Assembly: GCF_014203395.1 (NCBI RefSeq)
Contig: NZ_JACHIW010000001.1
Coordinates: forward strand, 744,001-808,000
Source of the DNA: Saccharopolyspora phatthalungensis
GTDB lineage: Bacteria; Actinomycetota; Actinomycetes; Mycobacteriales; Pseudonocardiaceae
DNA: 64,000 bases
Direction of reading: 5' to 3'
Shown: positions 15,589-26,806 of the stretch, piece after piece
Layout of the letters: every line of letters begins with the position of its first letter
Position numbering within the stretch: position 1 is the first letter of the stretch
Notes under the pieces: model-generated
Seen by the model: only the letters and a program-made list of their open reading frames with translations
Database searches by the model: none
Told to the model about the DNA's origin: nothing
Translations under genes and position numbers: made by a program

Positions 15589-17184
15589 CGCCTCCATTGT
15601 CGGCTTCTCCTCGCGGCTCGCTTTTTCGGCACGACCGAGGGCGAACCCGCCGAGCCCCAGCAGCCACCGGAAGGGTGCGGCCGGGGTGAGCCGGTGGCCG
15701 GGCCGGATCCCGGTGACCGAGGAGACAACGAAGTACCGAACCTCGGCGAAATCCCGCTCCGCGGCCAGCACGAGGTTGTCCAGGCCCGCGGTGTTCAGCC
15801 AGTCGCGCACCGCCCCGGCGCACAGGTCGGCGGCCCACGGCAGATCGGTCAGCAGATCGGCCTTGACCACGGTGATCGCCAGCGCCCGGCGTTCGGTCTC
15901 GACCCCGTAGTCGCGTAGCCGCCGGGCCGTCACGTGGTAGACCTGCTCGGGGTCGCCGCTGGCCGGATGTGCTTCGGCGAGACGGGATTCCAGTGCGCCG
16001 CCGAGCTGATCGCGCACCCAGCCGATGGCGAACGGGTCGACCACGAACACCAGTCCCCCGGCGTGGTCCAAGAACTCCAGCTCGCTGTTGTCGTCCCGGT
16101 CAAGGAAGAACTCGCCGGCCGCGTCGAAGAGGTGCACCAGCGCCTGGCCGCGGGCCTTCGCCGTGCCGCCGCGGGTGAACCGGACCGTGATCGCCGGGGG
16201 CAGCTGGCCGGCCGGGGTCTTCGCGGTGTCACCGCCGCTGGTGATCAGCTGCTCGCCGTGCAGGAAGGCCTGCCTGCTGGCCTCGTCGACGAAGTCCAGT
16301 ACCACGCCTTCTGCGGCGGCCCGGTCCCGCAACGTGACCAGGCCGGCGTGCACGAGCCGGGTCTTGCCCGCCGACACCGGGCCGAAGACCGGTACCCGGA
16401 TGTCGGTGACCGCACCCGAACCGCCCCGCAGCGGTCGGTCGCACCGCTGGCACAGCGCCTCCAGCCGCCGGGACGCGCGCAGCACGGTCGTCGGCAGCTT
16501 CGTGCCGCACCCGCAAGTGCGCGACATCGCGCCCAGCACACCGGGCCGGATGTCGTGATGCACCACCTGGCACCCGCCGCAGCGGTAGGCGGGCACGGCC
16601 ATTACGTGGTAGCACACCGCGCAGCTCCCACTTGCCTTGCGCAGCCGCCGCACGACGTGGTCGTACCCCCGCAGGCTCCCGACCAGCGCACCCCAACCGA
16701 GCCAGCCGAGGCCCAGCGCGATCGCGCCGATGACCAGCACCTGCACGGCCCCCACGATCGCGCCCAGGGTGACGCCGGACCAGATCAGGATGGTCAGGCA
16801 GCTGCTCACCCACCGGAGCTTGCTGCCGATGCCGTAACCGAAACCCCATTGCCAGCCGCGCACGATGAAGCCGTAGGCGTTGTGCCAGGACGCCACGAGG
16901 TCGCGGCGCCACTGCGCGGCGAGGTAGCTCGGCCAAGCCCAGTCGGGCGGAAACGGTCCGTGCGGCTTGCGCAGGCCAGCCGTGCCGTTGACCACGTCGT
17001 TGGGCGTCACCAGGACCGGTTTCCGGGATCCGCGCCCCGCCAGCACCAGGCATGTCGAGACGAACGCCCAGGTACTGCCGACCAGCATGAAGACCGGGTA
17101 CAGCCAGGCGACGATGGCGACTATCACCGCGGCCAGCCAAAGACCGATGCACAGCAGCAGGGCGCCTCCGATTACGTAAGGCAT
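15583..17184 (-). CDS. Membrane-anchored zinc-ribbon TRAFAC-type GTPase
   Basis: The 533-residue protein starts with two hydrophobic helices (residues ~5-50) and has two more at ~130-165. Zinc-ribbon cysteines follow (CAVC ~198, CGGC ~212, CGC ~224, CQRC ~255). The GTPase domain then runs from about residue 262: P-loop GPVSAGKT at 268-275, a switch-like HLFDAAGEFF and a VVKADLL that may replace NKxD. It matches the TRAFAC-clade GTPase partner found beside GAP1-type proteins. It is likely a membrane switch whose nucleotide state controls the other components. The preceding GAP1 stop and this ATG overlap as TGATG. A GTG one codon earlier (17187) is possible. Confidence 0.8.
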   Translation of the reverse strand: MPYVIGGALLLCIGLWLAAVIVAIVAWLYPVFMLVGSTWAFVSTCLVLAGRGSRKPVLVTPNDVVNGTAGLRKPHGPFPPDWAWPSYLAAQWRRDLVASWHNAYGFIVRGWQWGFGYGIGSKLRWVSSCLTILIWSGVTLGAIVGAVQVLVIGAIALGLGWLGWGALVGSLRGYDHVVRRLRKASGSCAVCYHVMAVPAYRCGGCQVVHHDIRPGVLGAMSRTCGCGTKLPTTVLRASRRLEALCQRCDRPLRGGSGAVTDIRVPVFGPVSAGKTRLVHAGLVTLRDRAAAEGVVLDFVDEASRQAFLHGEQLITSGGDTAKTPAGQLPPAITVRFTRGGTAKARGQALVHLFDAAGEFFLDRDDNSELEFLDHAGGLVFVVDPFAIGWVRDQLGGALESRLAEAHPASGDPEQVYHVTARRLRDYGVETERRALAITVVKADLLTDLPWAADLCAGAVRDWLNTAGLDNLVLAAERDFAEVRYFVVSSVTGIRPGHRLTPAAPFRWLLGLGGFALGRAEKASREEKPTMEAS

Positions 17185-19580
17185 CACTTCTCCCGTCTGC
17201 TGAACAAGCGCCGCGCGATTTCACGGGTGCGGCTCGATTTGGGCTTCTGCTGGGAGTAGTCCTTCAGCCATTCATGCCAGGCGGCGGCGTAGTCGGCCTC
17301 GATGCCGCGCAGCAGCTTGCTGATCCGACGGTAGTCGGCCTGCTTGTGTTTGGCGGCCCAGCGTTCCAGTGCCTTGTCGAACGCCGTCCGGACCTGTTCG
17401 GAAGAGGCGTCCTGCCAGCAGGTAAGAAACGCCAGCGCGAGGGCCTGATCTCGCCGGTCGGACGCGACCTGCTCGTCGTTCCACACCCTGGGCAACTCGT
17501 GCACCAGCGTCTGCTGCAGCTGGTTCCCGGCCTGCACGATCACTGCCAATGCCGCCTGCGGGGTGGCGCCGAGCAGCACTGCGGTGATCTCGGTGGCGCG
17601 AGCGATGAACACCTCTTCGGAGACGTTTTCCAGCGATTCGGCACCGGTTTGCGCCCCCTTGCGGGCGAAGGAGCTCACCCAGGCCCGCAGCCGGCCGTCG
17701 TCTTCCCAGAGCTTGCGCAACTTCTCCCGGTCGCCGATGTGGTGGCCCAACATGCGCAGGACGTCCAGGTATCTGCCGGACACTGTGGACTTCTCCAGGA
17801 CCGCGAAGGCCCGCTGCGCCACCGCATCGGACATCGCGGTGGACGGCAGTGTCGTGACGAAGTCCTTCAGCTCGGCCAAGGTGGGCGGGGAGGTCCGGAA
17901 CAGCGCCTCCCACACCGCTTCGCCGGTGCCGGGGTGGTCGGGCGAGCGCAGCCGCTCGCGGAAGACCGCGATGGTCTCCCGCCGGGCCGTATCACCGGTG
18001 GCCACCGCCGCGGCGGCGACCGCCGCATCCAGTGGGTCGAAGGGGTCGCTGATCGCCGGGGCGAGCAGCCGCCACCAGCGATCGTTGATGTCCCTGGCGA
18101 CCTCGTCCGCGTTCGGCCCGGTCAAGCGGCGGGTCAGCGCATCGCGCAGCAGGTCGAGCATGTCCGGCCCGCAGGTCCAGCGCGCCGGATCGATCCCGGC
18201 GTGCGGGTGCTGGGCCCACCATTCGACGAACCGCCCGGACGCTTCGCCGAAACGGCCCAGCCGGGGCCGGATGTCGAACCTGGTCGCGGTCCGCAGCAGC
18301 AGGTCCATTCGCTCCGGGGCGATGGCACCGGCCGCCGCCTCGACCAGAACGCTGGCCGCCTCTTCCTCGTCCGGGCTCCACGGCCGGGGGGAAAGCGGGG
18401 CGCGGTGCTCGGCCGGGGTGCCGCGGACGATTTCGTCGATCTCCCCGCGCAGCAACGCGATCCGGACCCGGCCCGCCTGTTGTGTGGTGGTTTCGGCGAG
18501 CCTGGTCAGCACCGGTAAGGCCGGTGCCGCCGCCAACACCGCCTCCAGCACCGGCTCAAGAACGTCCGTTGTGGACACCGGCGGCGGGCAGGCCAGCCAT
18601 TCGGCCAGCGACATCGCGGAATCCTGCCCGGTCACCGGCTCGTCGAGCATCAGCACCCCGGCGGCCAGCCGGTCCGCCCCGATCGGCCGGCCACGGTTGC
18701 GCGCGAACTGGTGCGCCAGCTCGACGGCCTCGACCACGTCGTAGGGGTCGGCGGCGAGGAAGCGCGGCACCCAATGCCGGGCCGCCTCGGTCGGCTCGGC
18801 CTTCCGGTACTTGCCGCTGACCAGGTTGAACACCGCGAAGTCGGCGTTGCGGTCCGGATCGGCCAACGATCCGGCCCAGTCCGGGTGCACCGCGAGCACC
18901 TCGTGGCGGCTGTATTGCGGATTGGTGGCGAACACCCGGAACTCCACCCGCAGCGCCCGTTCCTGCGGCAGCAACAGCGTTGCGGCCGCGATCCAGCGCA
19001 CCGCGGTTTCCGCTTCTTCGCTGACGAACAGCACCCGCGGCGCGTCCTGTTCGTGCACCCGGTCCAATGCGGAATGCACGGCGAGCAGCCACGCTTCGCC
19101 GTCCTGCTGGCCTAGCACCCATTCCCGCAGCGCCTCGACGCCGAACGGGCCCGCCTCGGGTTCGGCCGGCACCGGCTCGCACTCGGTGCTCGACGCGGGC
19201 TGTTCGACCCACCACGGCGCACCCCACAGCTGCGCCGGCCGGATCGGCCCGTACAGCTGCGGATCAGCGGTGGCCAGCGCGTGGGTGAACTGGTTGCCCT
19301 CGCGCACGCCACCGGCCTCCGCGCCCAGGTAGATCCCGCGCGCCGTCGCGTAAACCCCGTCGTGCACGTGGACCAGCGACGGCGGGTAATCCGCGACCTC
19401 ACGCTTCGCCCGCATCCAGCCCACCGGGGCCTCGTAGAGCGCCGAGCGCTGCACCGCCGTCATCATCTCGTCCGTCGTTCCCGGCGAAACGGCCTGGAAC
19501 TGGAAACCCGCGCCGCCGCGCAGGCCCTGCCCCGGACGGCAGTCGGTGTAGTACAGCGAGTGAAACTCACGCGCGCTCAT
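17184..19580 (-). CDS. GAP1-like GTPase-associated protein
   Basis: The 798-residue protein has an N-terminal region rich in aromatic residues (FHSLYYTDCRPGQGLRGGAGFQFQA, then SLVHVHDGVYATARGIYLG and QFTHALATADPQLYG). This matches the GAP1 N-terminal domain. A central region (ALPQERALRVEFRVFATNPQYS type, FAVFNLV) and a long helical C-terminal half fit GAP1-M and GAP1-C. Such proteins are known only as partners of TRAFAC GTPases in predicted conflict systems; no reaction is known. It overlaps the GTPase genes on both sides (ATGA at 19577-19580 and TGATG at 17184), so the three proteins are probably made together and form a complex. Confidence 0.75.
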   Translation of the reverse strand: MSAREFHSLYYTDCRPGQGLRGGAGFQFQAVSPGTTDEMMTAVQRSALYEAPVGWMRAKREVADYPPSLVHVHDGVYATARGIYLGAEAGGVREGNQFTHALATADPQLYGPIRPAQLWGAPWWVEQPASSTECEPVPAEPEAGPFGVEALREWVLGQQDGEAWLLAVHSALDRVHEQDAPRVLFVSEEAETAVRWIAAATLLLPQERALRVEFRVFATNPQYSRHEVLAVHPDWAGSLADPDRNADFAVFNLVSGKYRKAEPTEAARHWVPRFLAADPYDVVEAVELAHQFARNRGRPIGADRLAAGVLMLDEPVTGQDSAMSLAEWLACPPPVSTTDVLEPVLEAVLAAAPALPVLTRLAETTTQQAGRVRIALLRGEIDEIVRGTPAEHRAPLSPRPWSPDEEEAASVLVEAAAGAIAPERMDLLLRTATRFDIRPRLGRFGEASGRFVEWWAQHPHAGIDPARWTCGPDMLDLLRDALTRRLTGPNADEVARDINDRWWRLLAPAISDPFDPLDAAVAAAAVATGDTARRETIAVFRERLRSPDHPGTGEAVWEALFRTSPPTLAELKDFVTTLPSTAMSDAVAQRAFAVLEKSTVSGRYLDVLRMLGHHIGDREKLRKLWEDDGRLRAWVSSFARKGAQTGAESLENVSEEVFIARATEITAVLLGATPQAALAVIVQAGNQLQQTLVHELPRVWNDEQVASDRRDQALALAFLTCWQDASSEQVRTAFDKALERWAAKHKQADYRRISKLLRGIEADYAAAWHEWLKDYSQQKPKSSRTREIARRLFSRREK

Positions 19581-20767
19581 CCTCGGCTCCGTTCGATGAT
19601 CCTGAAGTGGCTGAGCAGCCACAGCAGCGGTTCGTCCACGCGGAACGGCCGCACTCCAGCCGGATCGATCTGCTTGCGGCCGTAGTCCGGCTCCGCCCCG
19701 AGCGAGGAAACCGCGAAATAGCGGAACGTCTGGTAGTGCGCCCGCAGGTGACCGTCGATGTCGTCGGCGCCAAGCTCGGCCAGCAACGCCCGCAGGTGCT
19801 CGTCGGTGTCCTGTCCGCCCGCCTCGTCGTACTGCGGGCCAGTGGGCGAGGGGCGCAGCAGCGGATGGTTGGCGCCGAGCATCCCGAAAAAGGCGTCGAT
19901 CTTGGAGAACACCACCGCGATCGGCGTATCGACCCGCTTGCGGTCGCTGAGCCCGACGCTGGAACGCAGCATTTCGGTGACGCGGGTGAGGACGTTGATC
20001 GGCGGTTCGGTGTCGCGGCGGCCGGCGTCCGGCACGGCGATCCGATCCGGCACGCCGGGCAGCTGGAATGGGTCCAGCAGCACGATCATCCCGTCCGCCG
20101 CGGTTAAGTACGCCTGGCTGTTGACGAACTCCTGGGTCGTCATGTCCTCGCCGGCGGCGTCGTAGAACGACAGCGTCGTGGTGTTGTGCACCTCGCGGCC
20201 GAACCGCAGGCGCGGCTGCCGCCACTGCATGACCAGCGGGATGCGGATCCCGTCGGCGGAACTGGCGGTGGACTCGAACAGCGCCCGGTCGTCGAAAAGG
20301 GCCTGCTCGTAGCGCTCCAGCCACTGCGCGGTGCCGACCCCCGCCGGTTCCCCGGCGAAGGAGATGTCGGCGTCGAACCGACGCCGGATGTTGTGCCGCA
20401 GCTCATGCACCAGCACCGTGGTGTAGACGGTTTTGCCGGCGTTCTTGCCGCCCACCACGCCGATCAGTGGGCTGTTGCCCTCCGCGAAGTTGGCGGGCAG
20501 CGGGGTATGGCACACCGGGCAGGCGCGGATGCCGCTGACCGTGCCGCAATCCGGGCACGGCGCCCGGCGCGGAGTGCGTCCCAGCCGGGACGACGGCGGC
20601 GCGAAGGTCGGCCAGGCGGCGGTGGCGTAGCCGGTAAGCCGCTGCCGCTCCGGATCGACGACCTTGCGGCACTTGTCCCGCCCGGGAGCGGGCCGGCCGG
20701 TGCACTGGAACCGCAGGTTGCTCGGGGGAAACCGGTGGTAGCAGTAAGGACAGGCGACCTTGGCCAT
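19577..20767 (-). CDS. Soluble zinc-ribbon GTPase (TRAFAC / double-GTPase type)
   Basis: The 396-residue protein opens with a zinc ribbon (CPYCYHRF near the start, then a CxC..C pair) and a second one, CPDCGTVSGIRACPVC, at about residue 85. The GTPase core follows: GVVGGKNAGKTVY (P-loop, ~120), SFYDAAGEDMTT (DxxG-like) and VVFSKIDAFF (NKxD variant SKID). It has no membrane helix, unlike the second GTPase of the operon. GGAGGGG precedes the ATG at 20767. The GAP1 gene overlaps its stop by four bases. It probably acts with GAP1 as a nucleotide-dependent switch. Confidence 0.8.
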   Translation of the reverse strand: MAKVACPYCYHRFPPSNLRFQCTGRPAPGRDKCRKVVDPERQRLTGYATAAWPTFAPPSSRLGRTPRRAPCPDCGTVSGIRACPVCHTPLPANFAEGNSPLIGVVGGKNAGKTVYTTVLVHELRHNIRRRFDADISFAGEPAGVGTAQWLERYEQALFDDRALFESTASSADGIRIPLVMQWRQPRLRFGREVHNTTTLSFYDAAGEDMTTQEFVNSQAYLTAADGMIVLLDPFQLPGVPDRIAVPDAGRRDTEPPINVLTRVTEMLRSSVGLSDRKRVDTPIAVVFSKIDAFFGMLGANHPLLRPSPTGPQYDEAGGQDTDEHLRALLAELGADDIDGHLRAHYQTFRYFAVSSLGAEPDYGRKQIDPAGVRPFRVDEPLLWLLSHFRIIERSRG

Positions 20768-20795
20768 CAGGACCCCTCCCCGGACTCGTTCCGTG

Positions 20796-20838
20796 GCGAT
20801 TTCCCTGGAAAACGGCACGAAAATTTCCCTTGAAATCG
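20796..20838. repeat. Dispersed palindromic repeat, copy 1
   Basis: GCGATTTCCCTGGAAAACG and AAATTTCCCTTGAAATCGA form imperfect arms of a 43-base inverted repeat in the gap between two operon genes. It is related to the copies at 23232-23269 and 58123-58166. Confidence 0.6.
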
Positions 20839-20849
20839 ACCAATGAACA

Positions 20850-23210
20850 TCAGGACACCTTCAGTTGCGAGATCGGCGGGTCGATCAACTGGACCCCGTC
20901 GGCCGTCACGAAACACCGCAGCCAGAACGGTTTTCGGCGCGGTAGCGCGACGGTCAGCTCCAGCGGTCCGCTGAGTTCGTGGACCTCGCGGTGCACGATC
21001 TGGCCGTCGTCGGGCTTGCGCGGCATGACCCGGCCGGGCGCGATGACCACCAGCACCAGGCAGTTCGGCACCGGCTGGTCGGCGGTCAGCATGATGCGCG
21101 CGGTGCCGCCGCCGAACAACCGGGTCTGCCGTTCGACCCGGTAGCTGACCTGCGCAGGCGCCCCCGGCACCTCCAGCGCGGCAGGCAAGGACCGGCTTTC
21201 GCCATTGTCCGCGGTCGCGATCGCGCACACCTGCACGCGCACGGTGCCCGGTCCGACGTCGATCCGGCAGCCGCCATCGGCCTGGTACTGCTGCCGGGTC
21301 AGCCGCATCCGCCCGGCTTCCGCGTCCGTCGGCGGGCGCGTCCAGGACACCTCGGCCATCCGGATGTCCTCCGGCCACACCCAGGACAGCACCAACCCGC
21401 CCCCGAAGCGCCGCCCGTCCAGCGAGGTGACCGGCGGCAAGGTCGCCGCAACGCGCGCGGTGTGCCGGACCGGCACGGTGTCCGCGGCGACCTCGGTGCC
21501 ATCCGGGCGGCGGTAACGAGCGGTCAGCAGGTAGGTGTAGTCACCATCGATGTCCACTGTGGAGTCTCGGAAGCCGGTTCCGCCGCTGGTCGGCACGGGA
21601 ACATCGCCGGATTCCCCGTCGCGACGCCGCCGCACGTCCACGCCGACGGCGTCGCGATGGACCGTCCAACTCCCCTCGACCGCACCGTTGCGAACGGCCA
21701 GCCGCACCTTGTGCACGGGCGGCAACACCTCGATCATCACCCCGACCGCGCGCGACCACACGCCAGCGGTCCCGGCGGCGAACACCGCATACCCCACGGT
21801 GCCCCCGGCCGCCACTGCGGTGTCCACCACCGCCGTGTCGCCGCCTTCGACGACTACGTCGCCGTCATCGGCATCGCCGGGCGTCCGCCCGGCTCGGCGC
21901 ACCACCCGGTACCGGGTGCCGTCGTCGTGGTCGGGCTTCGCCCGCCACGACACCCGAACCCCGACGCCTTCCGGCTGCGCCGTCACGGCGTCGACCGGGC
22001 TCAGCGGGATCCGCCGCAGCTCCGCCGCTATGGCGTCATCGTCGGCGGCGAGCCGCGCCGCTTCTCCGAGCTTCCGACGGGCTTCGCCCTCGGCGCCGCT
22101 GCGCACCGCGCGGTGCGCGGCTTCGCGCAGCTCGCGCACGTGCTTGGCGTGCCGGTCGATGGCCGCTTTCGCGGCTGCCGCCTCGTCGCTGTCGGCGATT
22201 CCGGCCAGGACCTGTTGGGCCGCTATCAGCTTGCCGTCTGCCAGCAGTTCGACGACCTTCGGCAGGCCGGTGACCGCCGGTGTCGCCGAGCCGGTTTCGC
22301 TGAGGACACTGACCACGGCCTGACGGGCTTCGTCGGCGTCGAGCCCGGATCGGCGGAGCACTCGCAGCAACGCGCCGGCCGGTGCGCCGCTCTCGCGGAG
22401 CCGCCGCACGTCGGCGAGCAGGTGGTAGAGGGATAGCAGCCGGAGGTCGACGCCCTCCCTGCCGACCGCCGTGTTGAGCAGCCCGAGCGCCTCGCGAGCG
22501 GGTTGGTTACCGGATCGCCGGTTCTCCCGGTCGATTGCCTGCTGGACGGCTTTCGCGCTCAGCCCGGCCGGGAACGGCGGGGTGCTTTCGAACGCCGACA
22601 GGAGCCGGAAGCCGTCGAGCTTTCCGTGCAGGAGTTCGGGAATCCCGGTGACTTCGGCATCGTTGAGCAGCGCCTTCAACCGACGGAACAGGGTGTCGGG
22701 CAGGCCGCTGGTCTTCGGCAGTTCCAGCGGCGGCGCGGACTTCACCCCGGCCTTGGCCAGCGCCTGATCGACCTCGGCGGGCGCCAGCTGGCCGAACGTC
22801 TCGCGCATCGCCTCCAGTTGTCCGGGCGTGATCAGGCCGAGCTCGCCGAAGTTCGCCGTCAGCATCCCGGCCAGTTCGGCGATCTGCCCCTCGCTGGCCC
22901 CGGCCCGCTCGCTGTCCCGACTGCGCCACCAGGACATTGTGGACATCGCATCACCGTGCGCGCGCCGCAGTTCTTCGTCCTCGCGCAGGAAGGCTTTGTA
23001 AACGCTTGTGGTGAAGCTGGATTTGGCGGTGGACTGGGCGCTCTTGTTCCAGTGCGAGCGGATCTGGGTCAGGCGCTGGCCCAGCTCCGCTTCGGAGAAG
23101 CCCGGTTCGACCGCGTACCTGGTCAGCAGGTCGTCGGGTAATCGGCCGCTGCGCCCCCGCAGCGGCCGCACCACCTCACGTTCGTAGGCCTTCGGATCGA
23201 AGGGTCCCAT
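20850..23210 (-). CDS. Large protein with helical N-terminus and fibronectin-III-like C-terminal repeats
   Basis: The 786 residues begin with a conserved-looking helical segment (FDPKAYEREVVRPLRGR, SHWNKSAQSTAKSSF, SVYKAFLREDEELRRAHG). A long alanine- and glutamate-rich helical stretch runs up to about residue 400, and three or so beta domains of fibronectin-III character follow (VSWRAKPDHDDGTRYRVVRR, GGTVGYAVFAAGTAGVW, DGDYTYLLTARYRRPDG, GGLVLSWVWP). This design suggests a scaffold that binds other proteins. The first part may hold a J-like Hsp70-contact region, but no HPD motif is present. The gene lies between an Hsp70 and a GTPase in the same direction. The start is ATG 23210. Function not assigned. 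Confidence 0.75.
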   Translation of the reverse strand: MGPFDPKAYEREVVRPLRGRSGRLPDDLLTRYAVEPGFSEAELGQRLTQIRSHWNKSAQSTAKSSFTTSVYKAFLREDEELRRAHGDAMSTMSWWRSRDSERAGASEGQIAELAGMLTANFGELGLITPGQLEAMRETFGQLAPAEVDQALAKAGVKSAPPLELPKTSGLPDTLFRRLKALLNDAEVTGIPELLHGKLDGFRLLSAFESTPPFPAGLSAKAVQQAIDRENRRSGNQPAREALGLLNTAVGREGVDLRLLSLYHLLADVRRLRESGAPAGALLRVLRRSGLDADEARQAVVSVLSETGSATPAVTGLPKVVELLADGKLIAAQQVLAGIADSDEAAAAKAAIDRHAKHVRELREAAHRAVRSGAEGEARRKLGEAARLAADDDAIAAELRRIPLSPVDAVTAQPEGVGVRVSWRAKPDHDDGTRYRVVRRAGRTPGDADDGDVVVEGGDTAVVDTAVAAGGTVGYAVFAAGTAGVWSRAVGVMIEVLPPVHKVRLAVRNGAVEGSWTVHRDAVGVDVRRRRDGESGDVPVPTSGGTGFRDSTVDIDGDYTYLLTARYRRPDGTEVAADTVPVRHTARVAATLPPVTSLDGRRFGGGLVLSWVWPEDIRMAEVSWTRPPTDAEAGRMRLTRQQYQADGGCRIDVGPGTVRVQVCAIATADNGESRSLPAALEVPGAPAQVSYRVERQTRLFGGGTARIMLTADQPVPNCLVLVVIAPGRVMPRKPDDGQIVHREVHELSGPLELTVALPRRKPFWLRCFVTADGVQLIDPPISQLKVS

Positions 23211-23231
23211 CAGCGCCTGTCCTCGTCGGTT

Positions 23232-23269
23232 GCGATGGAAATCGGCTCGTCGATTTCCACTGAAATCGC
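23232..23269. repeat. Dispersed palindromic repeat, copy 2
   Basis: The right arm CGATTTCCACTGAAATCGC (23251-23269) is nearly identical to that at 58148-58166. The left arm GCGATGGAAATCG lacks six bases of the full arm. It fills the gap between the scaffold-like gene and the Hsp70. Confidence 0.6.
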
Positions 23270-23281
23270 CGCCCCAAGCAC

Positions 23282-24929
<1,648 letters not shown>

Positions 24930-24937
<8 letters not shown>

Positions 24938-25685
24938 CTGCGCTCATCCCCTCTGCTCGCGGGTCGTTCTCGGTGGCCGGCGCGGTTTCGGCGCTCCAGC
25001 GGTACACGTGCACCCGCGCGGGGACTGTCACGCGATCGGTCGTGGTGTCCAGGTATCCATCGGCGACGACGGCGGCGATCCGCTCGTGCTGGGCGGGGTC
25101 GTCGGCCGGGAGAACCTTGATGGCGCGATGCTCGCGCGCGGAGAACTCGGCACCGACCGCCGGGCTGATCGGTGCGCTGCCGCAGCGCTCCAGCGCCTGC
25201 TCCGCGCTCAGCGCGAAGGATTCCAACAGGTCCACGACCTGCTGGCGGCCGAGTTCGGCGGGCAACGTGCGGGCCTGGTGCAGCAGATCCTTGCGGAGGT
25301 TCTGCAGATCCGTGGTGATCGGCCGCAGCACCAGATTCTGCTCACCGGCGCGCAGCCGTTCGACCTCGGCGTGCAGCTTGTCGATCACGCGTTCGCGGGC
25401 GGCGGCCCGGTCATGGTGTTCGCGAACCTGCTCGGTGAGCGCGGCGACGGCTTCGGCCAACTCCGCGACCGAGTCCGGCTGGGCTTCGGGTAACGATTCG
25501 GCGGATTCCGCTGGCCGCTCAACCGGTTCCGGCGCATCGGCCACGCCGGGCGGAGGTTCGTCGGCCGGGGGTTCGTCGGCCGGGGATTGCTCCTCCGGCG
25601 CGGCCGCTTCCGGCACGGCGACGATCGCCTCGACCGGCTCCCCGGCTTCGGCTCGCCGGTCGTCGTGCCCTGGCTCGTCGCGCAT
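24930..25685 (-). CDS. GrpE-like nucleotide exchange factor
   Basis: The 251 residues have an acidic, proline-rich disordered N-terminus to about residue 85. A coiled coil follows (VAELAEAVAALTEQVREHHDRAAARERVIDKLHAEVERLR), then a compact domain that resembles the GrpE four-helix and beta-wing region (LRKDLLHQARTLP, VDLLESFALSAEQALERCG, IAAVVADGYLDT). GrpE releases ADP from Hsp70. Overlap with the downstream Hsp70 start supports that role. It is the first gene of the minus-strand operon. The 386 bases to the next gene at 26072 contain the promoter region but no site I can name with support. Confidence 0.75.
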
Positions 25686-26071
25686 GACCTCGCCCGCCTC
25701 GCTGCTCCCCGCTGTCGCGGAGTGACCAGTTGATGATCACCAAGCCTAGTATCGTCCCGCCCCGGTTCGAGCGGGATTCAACGAGTTCGGACGGCAAAGC
25801 GGCGTAAGCGGTTCCCCCGGCGCGTTGGGCCGAACCGGTGAATCAAGAGCGGCACCTGCCTCGGGGCTACCGCATCGGCCGCCTTTACGCCCTTGACCAG
25901 CGAAAATAACGAACATTTCGGATATATCGGGCGTCGATGCGAGGACGGCCGCCGCCGGCGCGCTCACCACTGGGCGAGCAGGTCATCGCAAATACCTGCG
26001 GCGCGACACGGCCGCTGGATCCGCCCGACAGCAGAATGGACGAGCCACCAGAACTCTTGGAGGACGCCACG

Positions 26072-26806
26072 ATGGCCGACGAACTCAAGCCCATGCCGCA
26101 GGACTGGCGCCGCGCGCTGGCCATCGTCGCCCACCCCGACGACCTGGAGTACGGCTGCTCCGCCGCGGTGGCCGCGTGGACCGCGAGCGGCCGCGAAGTC
26201 TCCTACCTGCTGGTGACCCGGGGCGAGGCGGGCATCGACGGGGTGGCTCCGGCGGATGCCGCGCCGCTGCGCGAGTCCGAGCAGATCGCCAGCGCCGCCG
26301 CGGTCGGCGTCCACTCGGTGGAGTTCCTTGGCTATCGCGACGGGGTGGTCGAGCACGGCCTGCCGCTACGCCAGGACCTGGCCCGCGCCATCCGGGCGCA
26401 CCGGCCGGGGCTGGTGATCACCCTCAACCACCACGACTACTGGGGTCCGGGCAGTTGGAACAGCGCCGACCACCGCGCGGTCGGCCGGGCGGTGCTGGAT
26501 GCCGTCGCCGACGCCGCGAACCGCTGGATCTTCCCGGAGTTGCTGGTGCAAGGCTACGAACCGTGGTCGGGGGTGCGCTGGATCGGCATAGCCGCAGCAC
26601 CGAACCCGACACACGCCGTGGACGTCACTGCCACCCTGGACCGAGGCGTGGCCTCGCTGTCGGCACACCGGACCTACCTGGAAGCGTTGAGCGACGAGCC
26701 CTCGGAACAACACGCCCGCAGTTTTCTGGAGAGCGCCACCAGCGAGCACGCCAACCGCTTCGGCGGCCGGGCCTGTGTCACCTTCGAACTGATCGGAGAA
26801 GAATGA
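26072..26806 (+). CDS. PIG-L (LmbE) family N-acetylglucosamine deacetylase-like protein
   Basis: The 244-residue protein has the family signature LAIVAHPDDLEYGCSAAVA (A-H-P-D-D zinc ligands) near residue 15. It has TRGEAGID at about 47 and NHHDYWGPGSWNSADHRAVG (H-x-x-H zinc ligand region). In actinomycetes such enzymes deacetylate GlcNAc-inositol, mycothiol S-conjugates or antibiotic intermediates. GGAGG precedes the ATG at 26072. The next gene overlaps its stop as ATGA and encodes a mycothiol-dependent-isomerase-fold protein. A detoxification link with mycothiol is therefore plausible but not shown. Confidence 0.85.
   Translation: MADELKPMPQDWRRALAIVAHPDDLEYGCSAAVAAWTASGREVSYLLVTRGEAGIDGVAPADAAPLRESEQIASAAAVGVHSVEFLGYRDGVVEHGLPLRQDLARAIRAHRPGLVITLNHHDYWGPGSWNSADHRAVGRAVLDAVADAANRWIFPELLVQGYEPWSGVRWIGIAAAPNPTHAVDVTATLDRGVASLSAHRTYLEALSDEPSEQHARSFLESATSEHANRFGGRACVTFELIGEE

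Noticed and set aside
17184..20324. 1046-codon form of the GAP1-like protein
   Set aside because: The first 248 codons are antisense-like shadow of the GTPase gene. The ATGA overlap at 19580 is the natural start.
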